A stretch of 64,000 nucleotides of DNA from Protonemura montana. Its lineage: Eukaryota > Arthropoda > Insecta > Plecoptera > Nemouridae. A model generated the notes under the pieces. That model worked only from the letters and a program-made list of their open reading frames with translations. It searched no databases and was not told the DNA's origin. Below, piece by piece: positions 22,385 through 33,475 of the stretch. The position numbers and the translations under genes were made by a program. The stretch spans positions 1,740,001 to 1,804,000 of the forward strand of contig OX387609.1 of assembly GCA_947568835.1 (NCBI GenBank), written 5' to 3'. Positions within the stretch are counted from its first letter, which is position 1; each line of letters opens with the position of its first letter.

Positions 22385-22847
22385 GCGCAGAGATTTTTTT
22401 ATCTAGATCAGATAATAGATGATTCTCAAAAAAATCATCTAGCTAAACGACAATAGGTAAAATAAATAATCTAGATAATTTTCTTTACATAAAATATGAT
22501 TTTTTTTTTGTTATTTGAAATGGATTTTAGAATATTTGAAAATATTATCGTTGATTTTGTTTTGTTGTCACGCGAAAAACGAACATTATTATTATAAATA
22601 AAGATATTTATTTTATGAGCTTTGATTGAAGTCTGAGCTGTAATGACTTGAATAATGTCTGGACAATCAATGTTCAGAAAGTTCACTTACAATTACAAAA
22701 CAACTTATCTATTATCTATTATCTAAACATTGCGTTTAGATAACTTATTTAATATCAAGATAAAGATAAAGATGACGACACAAAAAATTATCTAGATTTT
22801 CTAGATTATCTAGAATTTTATCTAGATATGTCACAACACTGACGGAT
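22385..22847. mobile_element. Candidate non-autonomous hAT-like DNA element
   Basis: A very AT-rich stretch with many tctaga/tatctaga motifs concentrated at both ends (22,399-22,480 and 22,790-22,835). The right end reads, in reverse, cagtgttgtgacatatctag, which resembles hAT termini starting CAGTGTTG. The left terminus is not a clean match and I cannot define an 8-bp target duplication, so the boundaries are approximate. Confidence 0.35.
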
Positions 22848-23132
22848 CTGATTTTTTTTTTTATGTCTTAATATTAATTTAAAACTGGTTTCAGAAAATT
22901 TTATTTATTTCAACGAATCACAGGAAAATACACAAATGGTTATTAACAACAGTAATTATAACTAGAAGTTATTTGGTGTTTTGTTTAATGTGTGAATGAC
23001 CTTTTGACTAAATATAATTATTTATGATATTATTGTAAATATGTTATTTTTATTGACCTGTTACTATGTGATCAATTATGGGCGCTATATTCTGTCAACT
23101 TTGTGTTAAATGTTTTATAGTAAAAAAAATTA
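22848..23132. other. AT-rich spacer
   Basis: Nothing recognised. Confidence 0.4.
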
Positions 23133-24163
23133 ACAATTTCCCATAGCACTAATTTCCCATAGCACTAATTTCCCATAGCACTAATTTCCCATAGCACTTA
23201 TTTCCCATAGCACTAACTTCCCATAGCACTAATTTACCATAGCACTAAATTTACCATAGCACTAATTTCCCATAGCACTAATTTCCCATAGCACTAATTT
23301 CCCATAGCACTAATTTCCCATAGCACTAATTTCCCATAGCACTAATTTCCCATAGCACTAATTTCCCATAGCACTAAATTTACCATAGCACTAATTTCCC
23401 ATAGCACTAATTTCCCTTAGCACTAATTTCCCATAGCACTAATTTCCCATAGCACTAATTTCCCATAGCACTAATTTCCCATAGCACTAATTTCCCATAG
23501 CACTAATTTCCCATAGCACTAATTTCCCATAGCACTAAATTTACCATAGCACTTATTTCCCATAGCACTAATTTCCCATAGCACTAATTTCCCATAGCAC
23601 TAATTTCCCATAGCACTAATTTCCCATAGCACTAATTTCCCATAGCACTAATTTCCCATAGCACTAATTTCCCGTAGCACTAATTTCCCGTAGCACTAAT
23701 TTCCCATAGCACTAATTTCCCATAGCACTAATTTCCCATAGCACTAATTTCCCAAAGCACTTATTTCCCATAGCACTAATTTCCCATAGCACTAATTTCC
23801 CGTAGCACTAATTTCCCATAGCACTAAATTTACCATAGCACTAATTTCCCATAGCACTAATTTCCCTTAGCACTAATTTCCCATAGCACTAATTTCCCAT
23901 AGCACTAATTTCCCATAGCACTAATTTCCCATAGCACTAATTTCCCTTAGCACTAATTTCCCATAGCACTAATTTCCCATAGCACTAATTTCCCATAGCA
24001 CTAATTTCCCATAGCACTAGTTTCCCATAGCACTAATTTCCCATAGCACTAATTTCCCTTAGCACTAATTTCCCATAGCACTAATTTCCCATAGCACTAA
24101 TTTCCCATAGCACTAATTTCCCATAGCACTAGTTTCCCATAGCACTAATTTCCCATAGCACTA
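23133..24163. repeat. 16-bp satellite-like array, about 64 units
   Basis: The unit is atttcccatagcacta, highly uniform, with recurrent variants (ttacc for tcccc, cttag, cgtag, and an 18-bp form aaatttaccatagcacta). The variants recur in similar order, e.g. around 23,370 and 23,828, indicating block duplication inside the array. 16 bp is not a multiple of three and no long frame exists. Confidence 0.95.
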
Positions 24164-27100
24164 TTACAAATGTAGCTTTTCGTCATGTACACCGCACAAG
24201 AGCTGGCTTAATCAGCTTTGTGCATTTCAGAGGAGCTCACCACAGCAAAGACGTCGATGCTAATTAACAGCATGGTACTGAAGTGCATCAGCTAAATGCA
24301 TATAAGTGCAACGTGGAGTAAGAGGTTACTTAAACATGTGGTTTCATCAGCGAGAATGGTATGATGCACTTTGGCAGTTAATTTATGTGAATACTATTCT
24401 GAGAAAATGTTCAACTAAGTACTCAACTTGGTAGGAGCACAAATCGTGGATAAAAGAGATCTTTCTTAGAAACTTTTGTAATTGTTAATTTACTTTTCAG
24501 AGTTTTTAGTTTTGGGTCGTGCTCGAATTTTGAGGAAGTAAAATGCCGATTATATAATTAAAAAATTGTTATGTGGTTTTTGAAATGAAGTACACTTCTA
24601 TTCTGAATTTTCCGGTATGAAAAATTGTGTTATTTGAGCCATAAAACCCCCCAAAAAAAATGTTTAGTCATAAAAAAAAAGTTAATTCTATCTAATCAAT
24701 TGAAATGGTTTTTATTATTTAATATTTCCTGGAGTATTTTCTCTTTCATTTTACAAACCGCAGAAGTTCTCAGTGATGACGGAAATAATGATGCTCGTTT
24801 CAAATCTGAAGTTATTTGAACTTAAACTTTTCTAAATATTTGCAAACATTTTGAAGTGGAGGTGCCAGTCCAGTCCAGCGGGTTGCATTTAGGAGCTTTT
24901 TATTAATTTGCGTTTATATTTGTCACCTCGATTCAGCTTTAACGAATGTTTAGTTTGTGAATCCCACCGTATAAAATAATTTATTTCAACTATGCCAATG
25001 CTTATTTTAATTAAAATTTACTTTTTCTTTTTAAGATGTAATTACTCCGAAAAATAAAGAAATCAAATCGAGTAGAGGTGCCATGATCGCCGTTGTTGTG
25101 CGGGCTGCATCAAGGCGCTTTACATTATTTTCACTACAATTCAGAATCTTACTTCAATTCAACTGTCAAAAGCGACAAATTGTTGTATTTGTCATCGATT
25201 GATATCAGCAAACAACACTGATCATACATTCCTTAGAATATCAATCGCCACACATACCAATGTTTGAACAATTCCATCCAATCACCAGCGACAGACTATC
25301 AATAAACGTTTCCCGATACCAAAATACCGTAAAAAATAATTGCTATGCAATTTGAAATGGGAAATACCGAGATAGGGTTCGCTATTTACCTAGTTGTGCA
25401 ACAACATTGTCGGCAGGATGATTGTTGAAATGCACGCTATCGAAAACAAACAGAACAATTGTTTCAAACACCCAGAGTAGCTCGGAAATCTATTAAATGT
25501 ACACGTTGCATTCTAATAACTTGTTTCACATGCAGTTTTACCTATTTATGGAACTGAACTGGCATTACTGTTATTTAGCTGAACAAAAAATGATTGCAAT
25601 CATTTTTGTTATGTACCGTTTATAAAATAAAAATTATTAGGTTTGGCAATGTGGTACAGCTAAAGGTTGGTTGAATAGGAAATGGCTAACGAATTCATTT
25701 TTGTGATTTGTGTCTGAAAAACTTGTTCGTTTAGTTTTTTAAACTAGTGCTGTTCGGTCTTTTTTCATGAACGTCCGTCGGGCTTAGCTGTAGGATTATG
25801 AATTTAATTGTGGAATGTATTTCACGATGCGAGGTAGAAAGAAAATAACTTATTTCTGATGTTGCTTTTGCAATGTTTAGCAAAGAGTTGCTTGAAAAAA
25901 GGTTTTACGTTTCGTGTCTGGCCGTCAAAACGGTAGCAATGAAGGAACCAAACTGATTTCTTTTAGGATAGGGTGGAACTTGCTTCCAGTTTCAATGTAA
26001 TTTCAAAGTCTTCGTTCCAATTTTGCAGGAGAGTTCATTTAAAAATGCAATGCTTCGCTTACTTTTACCTTAAATTGTGTTTTATTATATTTTGATGACT
26101 CAGTTAAAATCGCGAAATATGCTATAGAGAAGTTTCTATTGAAAATCTATTTCAGGCAAAAGAAAAAAACTAAAATATCATGTATCATATATCCACTTGA
26201 AAGAATATTGATGTTAGTTTCGTACATCTACAGTAGTTTTCTACTGAATTAGGCGCTTGATTTCTGTATATCAAAGTAATTGGCTTATTTAAAAGAAGTC
26301 CCTGAATAGATAAATTGAAATAAATTGAAATAAATTGAAATAAACTGAACGAATCAAATTGAACAGCAATGCACTTTGCAATGTAGCTAAAGAATCACTT
26401 TAGTTTTTCTACACCAACTATTTTAGTGCGATCGCCTCTCACGTGCCAACGCGTGCAAGAGTGTGATTGGTAGACGCAAAAAAAAAACCTTTATTTAGTA
26501 CAACTCGTCAGTCGAGAAGAAGTAAAAAGTAAGGAAATAGTGGGAAAAAAAAAACTAATTCAATTTTATCTCTGCCTCTTGATAACAGTTACCGAAAGGC
26601 CTGGCCCCTTTTAGTAAAACGATTCCAGAGACTTTGTTACGTCAACGAAATGGGCTCGAATGGGATGGTCTAATGGACCATTGGATTAGGTGCTCGAATG
26701 CTTGCCCCAGTTGACGGTCAATAACAATTTCAAACCTGCTTCGTTTGAATACGATCGACTGTTTGTGTATGTGTTTTTTTTTTCCTGCACTCGATCAACA
26801 CGGTTTCGCAATTTGGCGGCAAACTCGAACGCTTGTCAAACAAATAGCACGCCGCTGCAATTTCAAATGCAACTCGACGCTTTTTTTTCGTGCCCGCGCG
26901 CGTTGGCAAGTTGTCTTTGAGAAAAAACTGGGTCATTAGTTAGGAACACACGCCTTGCCGAGCGAGTTAGTAGCAATATTATAATATGTATTATATATAC
27001 TTGTTTATACTTACAGGTTTGTAAATATATATAAATAAAATAAATAAACCTGTCAGTAACTTGCCATGAAGAATAATTATAAAACGCGCATGTTTCTATG

Positions 27101-27290
27101 TGTATACACATAGAATTTATAGATAGAGTAAGCTTCTAATCTGCAAAGCAGAACTTTCCTATCAAACTTGGTGTATCAGTAATCAGAGCTGGACTAGATT
27201 TCAAACAAAGCTTTCAATAAAACCAGTTTAAAAAGTTGAATCTTTATTATACAGCTATAGTGCAGCTTTATTAAAAACTAGTAACCAAGC
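24164..27290. other. 3.1 kb noncoding DNA
   Basis: No gene was recognised. The patch at 26,400-26,940 is richer in CpG, holds an E-box (cacgtg) at about 26,440, and has overlapping open frames on both strands without motifs. A threefold aattgaaata repeat is at 26,315-26,345. Confidence 0.45.
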
Positions 27291-27494
27291 TTTTAGAAAA
27301 ACTATTTGAACTGGGTTTTGAATGCTAAGTGAAGGGCTTCTAAATTTCCTGACGTTTCGTAACATATACTAGTTATTTCTTCAGAGGTTAGAGCAGTCTT
27401 CTGAAGAAGTAACTAGTATATGTTACGAAACGTCGGGAAATTTAGTAGCTCTTTACTTAGCATTCAAAACCCAGTTCAAATAGTTTTTCTAAAA
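27291..27494. mobile_element. Fold-back element, 95-bp arms, hammerhead-like motifs
   Basis: Arms 27,291-27,385 and 27,400-27,494 are inverted copies with about six mismatches, separated by a 14-nt loop. Each arm, read outward from the loop, contains ctgaaga, a stem (gtaac...gttac in the right arm) and gaaacgtc. This is the order of a hammerhead ribozyme core (CUGANGA, stem II, GAAA, stem III, UH). Diverged partial copies lie at 35,669 and 50,846. The likely source is a fold-back or MITE-like family, or the ends of a retroelement that uses hammerheads, such as the Penelope-like class. Catalytic activity is not shown. Confidence 0.7.
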
Positions 27495-27663
27495 ACTAGT
27501 GCTAAGGATAAATCAAGTAGACATGAGTCTAAAAATCATTATAGTTACCAAGCAGTGTTTTAGACATTTCCAACCGATTTTAAAAAGAAATTTTAATTTT
27601 TTAACGCAACTCCCTCACTCTGAAATACAATTGAATCAAAGATTCAGATAAAGGTGCACCTAC
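27495..27663. other. Neuroligin intron sequence
   Basis: Lies just downstream (minus strand) of the second neuroligin coding exon. Nothing else was seen. Confidence 0.5.
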
Positions 27664-27881
27664 CTTGTGACGGCGTGTAGACGTTGAGGTAGAGACAGTC
27701 CTCGCTCTGGTTTCGCAACAGTGGTAGCAACCTCTTCAGGTAATCGTATCGTCCTTTGGGCATCCGCTCCATGGAGGCGGTCTCGTTCGAGATGTCGGGC
27801 AGCTTTTGGGGGCAGACGGGGCCCATTCTATCCAAGACTCGAACCCCGTCCCATGGGCTCGGTGTGCGCGTGGGACTGAAC
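27664..27881 (-). CDS. Nlg: Neuroligin, second coding exon
   Basis: Neuroligins are postsynaptic adhesion proteins with an extracellular, catalytically dead cholinesterase-like domain that binds neurexin. This 218-bp exon encodes residues 77-148, joined to the previous exon through a split Arg codon (AG|G). It reads through the conserved SPTRTPSPWDGVR and the RNQSEDCLYLNVYTPS motif of the cholinesterase fold. Cys99 and Cys138 are placed to form the first disulfide loop of the family, and NET (108) and NQS (133) are glycosylation sequons. The acceptor is CTCCAG|G and the donor G|GTAGGT (phase 1). The next exon, expected to hold the YIHGES-type strand, was not found in the 27.6 kb downstream. 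The paralogue is unresolved. Confidence 0.93.
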
Positions 27882-27901
27882 CTGGAGGACGCTTGGGGTT
27901 A

Positions 27902-27968
27902 GCAAGGTTAACTGCAAGGTCAACTGCAAGGTAAACTGCAAGGTCAACTGCAAGGTTAACTGCAAGGG
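27902..27968. repeat. 12-bp tandem repeat beside the neuroligin acceptor
   Basis: Five units of aaggttaactgc (variants aaggtc, aaggta) start 20 bp from the 3' splice site of the second neuroligin exon, on the intron side. On the coding (minus) strand each unit reads CCTTGCAG, a good acceptor-like motif, so five decoy 3' splice sites sit next to the real one. Confidence 0.85.
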
Positions 27969-29337
27969 AATGACCACTAGAATAGAGAATGTGTTAAAAT
28001 GGTTTTCACTTAAATCTACAGCGCCTAATGGTCTTAGCTCATTGCGATAATTGGTAAAATTTAAATATGCAAATGTTATTAAAAAAAAAAAAAAAATGTG
28101 CCCAAAACATGACTAAAAAATATTGTATACTTTAATGCACTTATTAAGTCAAGAAATGTAAGTAATTCACAGCAAAACTTTTTTTTAAGGTTGAATCAAG
28201 TAAAAAGTTAACGTGTATAATATATGTTTGAAACATTTCATGCTAATTATATACAAAAATCGCATAGAGTAGGTAATCGTTATCTGTCTTTTAATTTTTT
28301 TGAATTTACATGAACTTTTTACAGTTTTTAGCAAATATACCAAAACGAAAATAAAAGCTACAATGCTCTAGCGTACATGGTTGAACAAAACACGTTGATA
28401 TAAATTCGCTTTTGTTATTTCCAGAAGAAAAAGTCGCGTTGTGCAATGAAACAATGGAGAGAGTAAAACATGAGCCACTCGCTGGAAATGTAAAATGATC
28501 ACATGACGTGAGACATCAATAACCTCGTGTTCCACTTCAATTGCGTTTGTTTTGGTGGACTCCAGTGTGACGTGACCACAAAGGCCTTCGACTGAAGAAG
28601 AGGCAACCTCACGAAAAGCTACCCAAATAGATTCACACACAGAGAGAGAGAGAGAGGAACACGTATCTCTGATTATTTTCAGCTCGGACAACTTTCAGCT
28701 CGGTGTCAATTTTAAGTTGACTTTGTAGGGAAATTGTGATGTTCTTGTGAATTATTTGCGTTCGAAAACAGTACAATTATTAAAATACAGATTAACTTCA
28801 AAAGAATGCAGAAAGATTCTGCGTACTTGTTTTATATAATTATTTTAATTAGTTTGTTTATCATCAAATAAATTAACAAATCTGAGCGGGGTGCGACTAA
28901 AATCTAGCGTTCGTTATTTGCTATCGCTCCTAATTTTGGGTTAAGAAACCGAATTACAAAATTCATATTTTGTGCTAGTAAAATAGTTTTCAAAACTGAT
29001 TGTCTACGCTCTTGAAACCTATAGGTTAAATTTAAGCTTTTTTAACTAAACCAGTTAATATTTTTTTGTCAAAAATACTCGATATTTGGAAATATTTTCA
29101 CGAGACTGCATATTGTTCTCGCTGATGGCATTTTTTTTTTTTATCCGATTTATTATTGCTAGCACAGACTTCGAACTTAGATCAAAAATTAGATGCAAAA
29201 GTTCTGAACCATTTGCTATTTCGTTGAACAACCCGTTGTTCTGATAGTGAGCATTCGCTTTAAATTTAACAAAACACAAAACAATATTCCATTCTTTGAG
29301 GGGATACCTTATCCCACCCGGCAAAAACTGGCATATG
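27969..29337. other. Neuroligin intron 1
   Basis: Part of the 1,716-bp intron between the two neuroligin exons (27,882-29,597). It is AT-rich with a 15-base A run near 28,082 and an (ag)n run near 28,640. No embedded gene was recognised. Confidence 0.6.
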
Positions 29338-29339
29338 TG

Positions 29340-29418
29340 TGCCCATATAGTTCAGTAGGTAGAGCACCCGACCGGCAATTAGGAGGTACCGTATTCGTAT
29401 CTTTGTTGGTTTGCACAT
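29340..29418 (+). repeat. tRNA-like SINE remnant in neuroligin intron
   Basis: The stretch gcccatatagttcagtaggt, agagcacccgaccgg, resembles a tRNA 5' half with box A. The box B position (gtattcgtatc) is degenerate and no acceptor stem closes. It is antisense to neuroligin. Confidence 0.45.
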
Positions 29419-29597
29419 TAATCTAGTCGAACTTTCTTTCCAGCTTAGAGAAGTATTTTAAACATATCTACCATTTTCAGGTTGCTCTTAAATTGATTAC
29501 TTGCATTTTAGTAGCTCAATTTGTATTGTATTGCATATTGTATTGTTTTACTGAGTATTGAATTTATTGCGTTCAAGTATTACAAGATGCAACTCAC

Positions 29598-29824
29598 CTA
29601 TTCGAGCCCACCGGCGGCGTTGCGTACGGTATACCCAGGAAAACCTCGACCGGTTTCAAAAACCGATGCTGCTCCATTTTCACGATCGTCCCCTGGAGTT
29701 TCCCATACCGAGTGGCGACCACCCTCGGACTTAGATTCGACGGCACACCCTTGTACGCACCCACGCACCACATTTCGCACACCACGCACCACACGACAAC
29801 GCTAAACGCACACACAACACGCAT
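29598..29824 (-). CDS. Nlg: Neuroligin, first coding exon (signal peptide)
   Basis: Encodes residues 1-76. The chosen ATG (29,824) begins a hydrophobic signal sequence (MRVVCAFSVVVWCVV...GA, cleavage near residue 23). The frame upstream stays open but has no better start and no homology. The mature part starts the cholinesterase-like domain: RVVATRYGKLQG, then EVFLGIPYATPPVG, both hallmarks of insect neuroligins. It ends in AG|GTGAGT (phase 2) and splices in frame to the exon at 27,881. Together the two exons cover about 148 residues of a protein usually 800-1,200 long. The transmembrane and cytoplasmic parts are not in the window. Confidence 0.93.
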
Positions 29825-30300
29825 TTTCAAACGAGTAATTTGGCACAGAATTTCAAATGGATCAATCGGTTTAGGAACTGACTCGCGACGCGGTTTCGGC
29901 GAAGAATAAATAGAAAATTGGCGGTTTTCTCTTAAAAGAATAACGATTATACTTATATTGATTGCAAATGACTTATATTTGAGCGTTAAGAACAATTCTA
30001 ATTGGTATCTAATTCCTGTAACGTCGTGTGTATCCACACTGATTGTCAAGTACAGAGTGCATTGAAGTCGATGCCTTGCATTTGACGTCTAGCGACAATA
30101 CCACGTGACCACTTCAACTGTTGCACACAGGTAGCCATGTTAGCAGTCAAAATATGCGCATGTTTAACTCAGAATACTCCTAGAAATTACAGGATTACCG
30201 CACGAAACGGTGGCAAGTCCGCACGCGATAGATTGTTCACTGCGATGCAGATTGGTATCTGGGTTTTTTTTTTTTTTTTGATAGTGATTTGAAATGTATT
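29825..30300. other. Upstream of the neuroligin start
   Basis: Expected to hold part of the 5' leader or an intron. No clear promoter or splice site can be named. A 16-base T run is at about 30,265. Confidence 0.4.
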
Positions 30301-30368
30301 TTGCTCGCCGTTTTTGCTGTTTCGGATTTGTCAAGCAAATCGTCTACATGCTTCGAAAGGGGCGGTTA

Positions 30369-30461
30369 TCAGTCTCGTTTTGAGTCTTGTTCGTCGTCAC
30401 TGTTTCTGGTCGCATCGCCGACGAAGCTGGACGACGACGTGGGCAAAGGTGGCGGCGCCAT
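30369..30461 (-). promoter_or_regulatory. Possible neuroligin leader: CpG-rich patch with a 30-codon upstream ORF
   Basis: A CpG-rich island (about 30,310-30,480) in AT-rich surroundings, 0.5-0.6 kb upstream of the neuroligin ATG. On the same strand an ATG in ideal context (gaccATGG) opens a 30-codon frame (MAPPPLPTSSSSF..., ending KRD, then TGA). It could be a 5' leader exon with a translation-damping uORF. No splice donor linking it to the 29,824 exon could be fixed, so the link is inference. A 61-codon plus-strand frame overlaps it and has no homology. Confidence 0.25.
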
Positions 30462-30480
30462 GGTCGAACCTTAGATCAAA

Positions 30481-33138
30481 TCTGTAAGAAAAAATAAGAG
30501 AAATTGATTAAATTCTGTTCCTTTAACGTTCATTATTCGTTAAAAAAAAGTCGTTTCTTGTAAAAAAAAATATCTTTTGTCAATCATAGAAATACGTATG
30601 AAGTGACAGTTTGTGTAGTTTCTAAGACAATTTTCTTGGATTATAAATGCCGAACTGAAAGTGAATATTATACCCACTGGTTGAGAACTAAGGACTTCTT
30701 GAGAGAATCCAATAATGTGATCCGGAAATGTAGGGGAGCTTAAAGATTCTAACCGCTCACCGTATAGTCACTTTTAGGTCTGGTTTACGATTTTTTTCTT
30801 CGCTGTCCTTCACTGTTAATATTAAAATATTAAAGAGATAATGGATTTCTTGATCAAGTCTTAAGAGGGAACAATGTTACTTGAGCCACGAGCAATTTGT
30901 GTGACATAACTAACCGTATTGACAAGAACACTTTTGTTTGGGGCTTAGAGTTGACTTCTAAGAAAATCATATTAAAAGCTGATACAACCTCGACTGTAAG
31001 CATACATTTGCAGATTGACTTTGGGGTTAAAAGTCATGTAACGCATTATCGAAATGTATGGTTGAGTTTTCTTTAAAAAAAAACCTGTACTTTTTGCAAA
31101 AGCATTTAAAAGATATTTTTGTCCATTAAAAGCCATCCCTAGAAGTGTCTAAGCCTGTCAGTTGGTCAGTGGTATGGACCCAAGACTTACATAAGAGACT
31201 CAGTGGTTAATAACTCGGAGTTAAATAGGGAGTTAATATCAGTTCCTTAGTTCCTTTTGGTCTAGACTAGTGAATATCTGCTGTTTGATTGTGCTTCCAG
31301 CTTAACTCAAGGGTTAAAGTATTCGGTAAAACTGGGCTAAGTTAAACCGCTGGAACTAACTCAGCGGTAAATATAAATGACACACACCGAGTTAGCTACC
31401 ACTCAGGTAAGCTAGTTACTCTACATATACGAAACTGTATTCGAGCGATACCTAGCAAAGAAATAGCCACCAAAAATATGATTTATCCACAAAATGATCC
31501 TCTTATTCATTTATCAAGCCAACCATGGCGTTGTCTAAAACAACCGTCGAAAGTTTAATTTTAGAATCCAAATAAAAACGGAATATATTGTAGAATGCAG
31601 TTCAGCCACAATACGTAAATATCCAATATTTTGATAAAAATGACTCGAGGTAGTTTTGTTTTCGTTCACACGTTCATACGCATCAACGCGCTACTATAAA
31701 ATATCTCGTGCATGCAAAAAAACTCGCAGGGGCCACTGGTAAATGAAACAGAAAACAAAGACAAAGAGAGTGGGATTACCGGGTAATTCACGTACAGAGC
31801 ATAGAAGGAATGGGGAAAAGAGATGGGAAATAGGAAATAAAGTCGCGTTGGAATAGAATGTTAAGAGAGAGAGAGAGGGTGCTAGGGAGAACGAGTGGGC
31901 GTGGGGAGAGACAGAGCTAAAAAACAAAAGCGAATCCAGGGCAGACAGATGATAACGAATGGCTGACGATTTTTCTTACTCTAAACTGTTGTACCACCAC
32001 GTCTTCTAAAGGTATTACGGTGTACGCTCGCTTCTCGCTGAAAAAAGTTAACGCTTTTCCCGAGGTAGGAACGCCGGGAAAACTGGATGGAAATGCATCA
32101 ACAATGCAAAGCGGTGAGAGGCGTTGAATTGCACTTTTCTAGCAAGTAATTAAATGGAGAAGAATGTAAATTTTATATTCATCGAATTTCGGGTCATAGA
32201 TGTTCCATAATGCATGAAACGGTTATTAAAACGGAGGGCGCGTTTTTTTTTTTTGTTCCTTGAGTGTACTTCAGAGGTCAGTAAGGAAGGAGGAAATGGA
32301 TATTGCCTTTAGATTTTTCCCAATTTTCTACCATTTCGCAATTTCACGAGCAAGAAAGCAATTAATACTGGCAATGACAAAAGATTGTGTGGCCACACAT
32401 GTTGTCTGGCTTCTGGTTTGCAATGATTGATGAAATCACACAAATACGTCGAAAACAAGACGATCGGGAAACACAAGTCGAACATAAACAAGCGTTCATT
32501 TAATTTATGTTTTCGAATAAGTCACAAGAAAATAATACCCGACAGGAAAGAAAACTGGGAAAATTTAACCATCCGTAGTAGATTTTCTTTTTGGCAGACA
32601 ATAGGAGAGAGAAATAAACTGGGTCAAAGAAATAATTCAAATGATGACGAAAAAGCAAGACATTTTTTAAGGAAAAATGTAAAATTTCACAGAAGTTATT
32701 TTGTGCTCGCCACTTTTTTCACGAGACCCCACGAATAGCAATAGATTAAAGAAAATTCCCCGCCAACACCTCAATTCTACACACGTTGGAAGTGAACACC
32801 GAGCTACGAGCCAATCGCTCAAGAGAAAAATAAATGCAGACGTCACTCTCAATCGAAATCTAACGAGTCGACCAATTGATTCACTTGGATCGCAAATTGT
32901 CTACCAATCCCGTTCGTTCAACTGACGTCGGTAAGCAAAGACTGACCAGTGGCGTAACCAATGTGCATAACCAGAAAGCTGGGAGCACAATTCAGAAATA
33001 TTTTCAAAGGTTTTTTAATGATTCACAGTGGCACCAGTTAAATGATCCAACGCTCTGACACCAGAATAACGGTCTCACAAGCTACCACCAATTTATTAGT
33101 ACCCCCTTTTTACTGAAGTAGCATTCAGGTTGAACTCG
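30481..33138. other. Noncoding; MITE-like palindromes near 31,290-31,400
   Basis: The segment with cttaactcaagggttaaa, gctaagttaaaccgctggaa and aactcagcggtaaa shows short inverted motifs typical of MITEs, but boundaries cannot be drawn. A (ga)n run is at about 31,866. No gene. Confidence 0.4.
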
Positions 33139-33164
33139 GCCACCAATACAATAGTCAAACATAA

Positions 33165-33475
33165 TTCCATCAATGTAACGATCCCACCCATGTCACCAAT
33201 GTAACGATCCCACCTCTGCCACCAATGTAATGACCCCACCCCTGCCACCAATGTAATGATCCCACCCATGCCACCAATGTAATGATCCCACCCCTGCCAC
33301 CAATGTAATGATCCCACCCATGCCACCAATGTAACAATCCCACTCATGCCACCAATGTAACGATCCCACTCCTGTCACCAATGTAATGACCCCACCCCTG
33401 TCACCAATGTAATGATCCCACCCATGCCACCAATGTAACAATCCCACTCATGCCACCAATTTAACGACCAACTTT
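33165..33475. repeat. 26-bp tandem array, about 12 units
   Basis: The unit is caccaatgtaatgatcccac then ccctgc, with c/t and c/a variants. 26 is not a multiple of three, so the minus-strand open frames (HWWQGWD, GGMGG, TLVAGVGSL) cycle through three frames of the same repeat. These are not genes. Confidence 0.9.

Noticed and set aside
24855-25130. Two similar segments (gaggtgcca... near 24,860 and 25,076)
   Set aside because: Similarity is limited to a dozen bases and a loose pattern; could be chance.
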